Assembly: GCA_949128115.1 (NCBI GenBank)
Contig: OX421965.1
Coordinates: forward strand, 59,204,012-59,268,011
Origin: Anaspis maculata
Taxonomy: Eukaryota > Arthropoda > Insecta > Coleoptera > Scraptiidae
Direction: 5' to 3'
DNA length: 64,000 nucleotides
Made by a program: the position numbers and the translations under genes. Positions 58,201 to 64,000 of this stretch are shown here, one piece after another (the stretch's first letter is position 1; the number at the start of each line of letters is the position of its first letter). A model generated the notes under the pieces. It was not told where the DNA came from. It was given only the letters and a program-made list of their open reading frames with translations, and did no database searches.

Positions 58201-58264
58201 ATTATCTTTATATTTGCTGCAACATTATTGTTTACCTAATGTTTGCAAGCTGACAACACGGCAG
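58201..58264 (+). other. Possible 5' untranslated exon of the phospholipase D gene
   Basis: gctgacaacacggcag is followed by a good donor, gtgagc, at 58265. The first coding exon begins after ttccag at 58514. The exon start is unknown. Confidence 0.35.
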
Positions 58265-58515
58265 GTGAGCCCTAGGTACCTTCCCACTAACATGAATGAC
58301 CAGTGATTACACTAGTTAATTTTAATTATTGTATCTTCAATTCAAAATGCACTATCTTGAAAGTTATACCATAGATAAGATAACATAAAAGATGAAGCAT
58401 TAAGCTGATTTTCTCAGATTCACATGGGAAATGTCTGAGCTATGTATCGTCAAGTATGACCTTCACAAAGCAGTAATAAAATGAATAAGTAATTCAATGT
58501 TTCTTTTGTTCCAGC

Positions 58516-61500
58516 ATGGAGGAAGAAGGTGAAGAAGATGGTGTGGTCAATGAAGCAAACTTAACAAGGCCCAGCATTGGTTCCGAAGCTGAATACGATG
58601 ATGAACTTGGGGTGCCAGAATCACTGAAAATTGTTGACATAGGAGATGGCCCTGTAGTCATAGAGCATTCAGACATAGATGAAATTGAAGGTTCAAAATA
58701 AATGCCTTTCTTATTTTTGGAAATTAATGAAGTTAATATTTGGTATTATTTTTTAGATGATGCTATTGGTGGGCTGGATTTCACCGCCATACACAAAGCG
58801 CCGGCCAAATTCAAGTCTTTTAAAAGAGATGTGTTCATACCAGGACTAGATGTTACAGTCACCATCACAGACTACGAAAGAAACTTGACCTCTCACATGC
58901 TAAATCCAAATCTGTATGCTTTTGTGACACTAATTCCATATTGTTTTACCACCTTAATTGCACTGTCTGCAGTTACACAATTTCTCTGGTCCACGGCAAT
59001 TTCACATGGCAAATCAAAAAACGTTACAAGCAAATCCATTATTTGCACCAGCAACTCATTTTGTTCCGAACTGGCTTGAACATTCCCTTGCCAAGCAAAA
59101 CGCACAAGAGAAAACGTAAGAGTTTCAAACAAACACCTAAAGCTGGAAAAGGGAAGAGGAAAGGTTCTTTGCCTAGGTAGATGATTTGTAAAATTTTGTA
59201 TTCAATTTTTAAAATAATAGAGACAAAATTTAAGGTTTCCGAAGAAGCCAGAAATACTAATAGCTTATGATCGACTGGGAAACAGGATGAAACAGCTGGA
59301 AAGCTACCTCAATAATTTGCTCTCTATTAATATTTACAGAAACCATCCGGCTACTGTAAGGCGCTGCTTTTTTCTCTTGATGGCATATTCTAAGTAGGTA
59401 TTATTTTTTCAGATTGAGTTTCTGGAAGTGTCGCATTTGTCCTTTGTGCAGGGATTAGGAATTAAAGGCAAGGAAGGAATGGTGAAGAAAAAGACTGGCA
59501 GCACTCATCCAGGTCAAGCAGGTTGTAATTGCCTAGGCTTAATTCGGTGTCCTTTCTGTATCAGGTGAGTCAACCTTTTGTATTGTGAAATGTTTGAGCA
59601 TGGTTGTAGATAGGTACCTAGATCCCAGCTCACACTGTTTAATATCATAGGTATACTATTTGCCCCAGCCGTACCTATGTACTCATATAGGTATAATATT
59701 ATTAATTATTTTTATTATTCATCAAAGTAGACACACGATAATAATTATAGGTATCTACCTACTTGCTTTGATCATGATTGATTAGAAAAATATTTGAATA
59801 ATTACTACCTACCTTTGCACAGATAAGATTTGAGTCATCTCATAATAGCGGAAAGGAATTCCGAGATCCATTTGTAATGTTTGTAATGGTTTGTATTTCC
59901 AGAAAGCGCTTTAATTTCAGTAATTAAGCTAGAGTGAGAGAGCCCTGAAACGGATGAAACAAAGTAACCTGTGTTGAAGCATAATAGAAGTTCTTTCGTT
60001 TCAAGAGCTGACATTGGTATTTTCCTTTTTTTTAGCGCATTTCCATAGAAAAATCCGTTATTAGCCGTGCTTTGAAGTCCGTCTGTCCGTCCGTTTGTCT
60101 TGTAGTTGAACAACTCCTAAACGGAAAGTCGTAGCGGTCTTGTCGTTTTTTTTTCTTCAAATTGCTAATTTTTTGCACAGAAAAATTGTTTCCCTAGTGC
60201 GATTGCGAAAAAAGTGAGATAATGTGTAAAGAGTGGGTATTGACATAGAGTATAGTATTGACCATAACCACTGTGGTGTAAACTTTGCCATCAAATGATT
60301 TTTTCAAGCAATACAGATATAATATGCATTCATCCAGTGAATGAAATATGCAGAAAGAAATACCTAGATACATTTTTAGTGAAAGAATCGTTATGCACTT
60401 ATTTGCGGGATGTTCCCATTCCTAGGCAGGCGACCGTACACCGTTCAGTCCGTTCTCGAGCACTCAGTGGGGCAATTGCATTACATTTCTTAGCTGAATA
60501 TTGGATAATTTTACCCATATTAATAATAATTTGTTTCAATTATTTTATGTTATTTTTTAGTAGGAAATCCGCTATCAGCCGCGCTTTGAGTCAGTCCGTT
60601 CGTCCGTCTTGTAGTCGAACTCGTCCTAAACGAAAAGTCGTAGCGGTATCGGGTTTTTTACACATGATTGCTAATTTTCTGCGATGGGAAACTTTCCCGG
60701 CCCCCACCAACATGGGAGGAAAGGTAATGTAATCGTGCAAAAAAAATCGGAATTTCGACGGATATATCCATTTCGAGATCCCCAAGACTATTGAGACCAT
60801 TTCCCAAATGATGTCTGTCTGTGTGTTTGTAATTTTCCACGATAGCTGTCAAACCATTGATCTGATCGACTTGGAACTTAATGTGAAGTGTCATATATTA
60901 AACAGAAGTGTCACTATCAACAAATGACAGGAGCTACATCTCACGAAACTTGTCTTGGAGTATGTCATTCGAAAGCCATTGAAAAACTGTATCAAGAACA
61001 GTCAGAAGTATTTTTCTATCTGTCGTCTGTCGTCTGTCAAGTAAAAAAAAAGTCAAGGTTCACAACTTTGCCATTTAATTAGTCAATATCTGTCTGATGG
61101 ATTGGATCCAAACTCGGCAGAAAGTAACCCAACAAGCAAATCAAATCAAGTGTGTAGTTGGAGTTTTCCATCATTTTCCGGACAGGTGCTATACATTTCC
61201 GAACTTTTTCTTGGCCGACACCATCTGGACCCGGCAGTTCAACCGGCCTTTGGCCTATTTCATATCCTTGGATACCAAACCTGTGAGTTTTGTTACATCT
61301 GCGTGACAAATTCTATAGGTACCTACATACTGACGGCCGCACGATTGTTGCAGGTATTGGCGTGCCCGCTCTTTTTCGTATTCTTTTGTGCTGTTCAAGG
61401 CAAGAGCGAGTCCAGATCCTCTGTTCTTCAAGTGTTGTTTAGGGCTCCGATCAGCCTCTTGCGTTTTCTGTAGCTTTCGGGACTCCAGTGTGCTAATCCC

Positions 61501-64000
61501 TTTGACCTTTTCTTGCAAACTGTATTGTGTGCGACTTTATTGTGTGGTTTGGTACCAGGGCCCCATGGTATCTTCCTGTCGTATGAAGCCCTAATGGGGC
61601 CCATACTTGTGTCGTTTCTCAGCTTTCAGATATTTTGTGTGCCTCTTGGATTTGCTTTTGCCGTTTAAGGCCAAAGCGAGCGCCCCGATGTCTCTTTGGG
61701 TTGAACAAAGCTCTATTGGTCTGTTGAGGTCTTATTGTGTTTCTTGGAGCCCCTTTGAGCCCACCCCTAGCTTTTCTATTTTTAGAACTTTTGTGCCGTC
61801 AGGTATGGTTCGGTTCCTACCCTTCTGATGGGCTCGAAGGCTCATTTCATTTGTCGTTTGGGGCCCTGAATTGCAAATAATTAGAACTTCGCCCCAGGTA
61901 TTTAACCCGTGAAAGATTTTGACCATTTTTTTCAACCATAGATAATTGGTTTTTGGGCATTTTCCAACTTCTTCTCAATTTCCCGAGTGTTTTCCAGTTG
62001 AAAAAATTTGTTGGAGGCGACAGTAAAAACCTATACAGGGTGGTCCTCGTTTTATGTCATTAAATCAAAGGATCAATAGAAAATGAAAAATAAAGGGGAC
62101 TTTCTCCAGAAAACATATTTGAGAAATGCCTAATAACAGAGATACAGCCCTTCAAAGTTGGAAATAAATAATCGTTTTTTCCGCATAACTTTTGAACCGT
62201 TCAACCGATTTCATTCAAAATAGAACCAAAGCTTCACTGAAGTTATCCCCTGTCGAACAATCATAACATGTTCCATAAAAAAGTTTCAGGAGCGTAGATA
62301 TCAGGGGGTGTTCCTACTCCCCTCCTCCCTATTTCTCACCCACCAGTTATTTTTGAAAACTGTTTATAATTTTGGATCTTACGTTCAATTTAGAAGAAAA
62401 AGTCTTTCTTGCAAAATTTTGATTAGAGGCTTTGTTTAGGAGATATTCGAGTTTGAAACTTTGGAAAACATCCCGAAATCGCCACTTTCCAGGACCCAAA
62501 TTGTTTTTTTCCTAAAAATTTCCCGTGTTTTGGAAAAAATGGTGGTTTATCAACTTAGAAATTCTAGAAGACCTATTTCAGCTGAGAAATCATGAGTTTC
62601 TTTAGATTTTAATTTTTAGACCTTTGAAAGTGGCGATTTCGGAATGTTTCCCAAAGTTTCAAACCCAAATATCTCCTAAACGAAGCCTCTAATCAAAATT
62701 TTGCAACAGTGATTTTCTCTTCAAAATTGAACGTAGAATTCAAAATTATGAACAGTTTCCAAAAATAAGTAGGGGGTGCAAAATAGGAGGGGGAAAAGTA
62801 GGGTCACCCCCTAATGTCAAAGCCCCTGAAACTTTTTTATGGAACATGTTATGATTGTTCGACAGGAGATAATTTCAGCGAACCTTTGGTTCTATTTATA
62901 ATCAAATCGGTTGAGCGGTTCAAAAGTTATGCAAAAAAAACCGATTCTTTATTTCCAACTTTGAAGGGCTGTATCTCTGTTATTAGGCATTTCTCAAATA
63001 TGTTTTCGGGAGAAAGTCCCCTTCATTTTTCATTCTCTATCGATTCTTAAATTTAATGACATAAAAGTCGGACCACCCTGTATAACCTTTTCCCTATGAA
63101 ACTGAATATTTTGACGGATAAGATTCTGCAGCCAGTTGGCAAGTTAGTCTTTCGGAATGGTCGCTTGATTTGTTCGATGTTTTCTTCAACTTCCCAGTCA
63201 AGAAGGGATAAGCGTACCCGAAGAACCGCTTAGATCAAAATCATTACTGACGTCTCTGGATACCACCGGGAAAGTTTTGTGCCGCCGACAACAGTGCCCC
63301 AACAGAAGAACGTCCTTCCTTTTTTGCTTGTTGTTCCAAAGCCTCTCAAGAGCCTTGAGAATCTTTCCACCGCTGCGTCTAGAATTTTGACTTTGAAAAT
63401 CCTTTGCGCTTGCGCAGAAGTGAAAATATCTTCAAGGCTTGAAGTGAGATGCACACGCGCAGTCAGCAGAGTCGAAAAGAAAGTTATATAACTACATGTG
63501 TAGTAGAAGCACATTTTCTCAACTATCGTCTTTTCACCTCAATTCCAGATGCCAGCATTTATGCAACGATTTTATATGCTCAAGATGGGTCGAAAGATGG
63601 TTTTTTGTCAAAGACACATGTTTTGGTTACGTAAACCCAAAAGACGGCATCGTCAATTGCGTCGTGTTATTCGATCAAGGCTTCGAAGTCGGCTCAGGGA
63701 TGTACTCGATAGGCTTGCAGACGGGATTCCAGCTCATGACCCTGAGCCGCCAGCTCGCCTTCAAATGTTGGACCAGACGAAAAAGGAAAGAATGGATCGA
63801 AGCTTTGAAGGATGTTTCCGTCTCTACCGGTAACTTTCAGAATTATTATTATTATTATTCCAATTTTTTGATGGTTGAAAAAACCGAACATTTTAGCCCG
63901 AGATTTTACTCAACCCAACCAGCACCACTCGTTCGCTCCCGTGAGGAACACGATATCCGCATGTTGGTTCGTGGACGGCGCTAGTTACATGTCCGCGGTA
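58516..64000 (+). CDS. Pld: Phospholipase D (PLD1/2 type), 5' part, 7 coding exons to the window edge
   Basis: Exons are 58516-58690, 58757-58913, 58973-59176, 59235-59355, 59413-59564, 63549-63829 and 63897-64000. They sum to 1194 nt, 398 codons in one frame. Residues 1-58 are an acidic leader (MEEEGEEDGVVNEANLTRPS). A PX domain spans about 70-215: KRDVFIPGLDVTVTITDY, NLYTISLVHGNFTWQIKKRY, then LESYLNNLLS and NHPATIEFLEVSHLSF. A PH domain follows from GKEGMVKKKTGS through a Cys-rich turn (RCPFCIRCQHLCNDFICS) and RWVERWFFVKDTCFGYVNP to KEWIEALKDV. SFAPVRNTISACWFVDG begins the first catalytic half. The HKD motifs lie beyond the window. These enzymes hydrolyse phosphatidylcholine to phosphatidic acid at membranes, binding phosphoinositides through PX and PH. 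The exon 1 donor (gttcaa) is poor but phase-correct. The 59565-63548 intron holds repeats. Confidence 0.93.
59565..61096. repeat. Pld intron: two copies of a gtccgtc-associated repeat
   Basis: The units about 60030-60145 and 60560-60650 share aaatccg(t/c)tat(t/c)agccg(t/c)gctttga, a short gtccgtc tract, cttgtagt(t/c)gaac and cctaaacg(g)aaagtcgtagcggt. They are relatives of the 42.0-kb and 11.5-kb microsatellite flanks. Confidence 0.7.
61097..62035. other. Pld intron: unexplained GC-richer block
   Basis: Open frames of up to 123 codons occur on both strands, with many 'ggggcccc'-like and tttcg/ctttt motifs. It differs in composition from the surrounding foldbacks. No protein motif, repeat end or RNA gene was recognised. 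Confidence 0.35.
62036..63080. mobile_element. CAGGGTG-type foldback E11 (1045 bp)
   Basis: The ends cagggtggtcctcgttttat and ataaaagtcggaccaccctg are flanked by TA. The long arms match, including ttctccagaaaacatatttg-type text. It lies in the Pld intron. Confidence 0.9.
63081..63548. other. Pld intron, right end
   Basis: Short frames are open on both strands (70 and 94 codons). No motif was recognised and no extra exon is needed, because the phases across the intron already match. Confidence 0.4.

Noticed and set aside
61079..61594. Coding gene in the 61-kb block
   Set aside because: Frames of similar size are open on both strands, with no motif or consistent splice sites.

Overview
The window is nuclear DNA of an animal, almost certainly an insect. 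Four protein genes can be traced exon by exon with GT-AG introns. One is a secreted Gly/His-rich cuticle-type protein with a four-codon first coding exon, an arrangement common in insect cuticle genes. The rest of the window is AT-rich and crowded with DNA-transposon debris. The order is uncertain; the many tagg/tacc-type runs would suit a sternorrhynchan bug or similar insect, but that is a weak inference.

Layout. 1.47-6.95 kb, plus strand: cuticle-like secreted protein (3 coding exons, 228 aa). 7.2-16.1 kb: intergenic repeats, including a hAT element inside a long foldback, a 1.75-kb tandem duplication, a tRNA-like SINE and MITEs. 16.26-27.62 kb, minus strand: complete Tdrd3 (6 coding exons, 611 aa), whose 8.4-kb intron carries a nest of foldbacks with a THAP-domain pseudogene at its core. 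27.6-36.7 kb: intergenic, with two hAT-type structures, a mariner-family remnant and nested foldbacks. 37.09-48.35 kb, minus strand: complete nose-resistant-to-fluoxetine (NRF-6) type membrane acyltransferase (11 coding exons, 684 aa). 48.4-58.5 kb: intergenic foldbacks, a piggyBac C-terminal remnant and a possible LTR fragment. 58.5 kb to the right edge, plus strand: the 5' half (398 codons) of a PX-PH phospholipase D; the catalytic HKD repeats lie beyond the window.

The four genes have unrelated jobs: cuticle, methylarginine reading/topoisomerase partner, lipid or sterol handling in gut or epidermis, and phosphatidic acid signalling. Nothing suggests they form one system. The most unusual content is the repeat landscape: eleven foldbacks of one terminal type (CAGGGTG...CACCCTG, generally next to TA), several nested inside one another at palindrome centres, and one case where an empty-site homologue in the same window shows the exact TA target.
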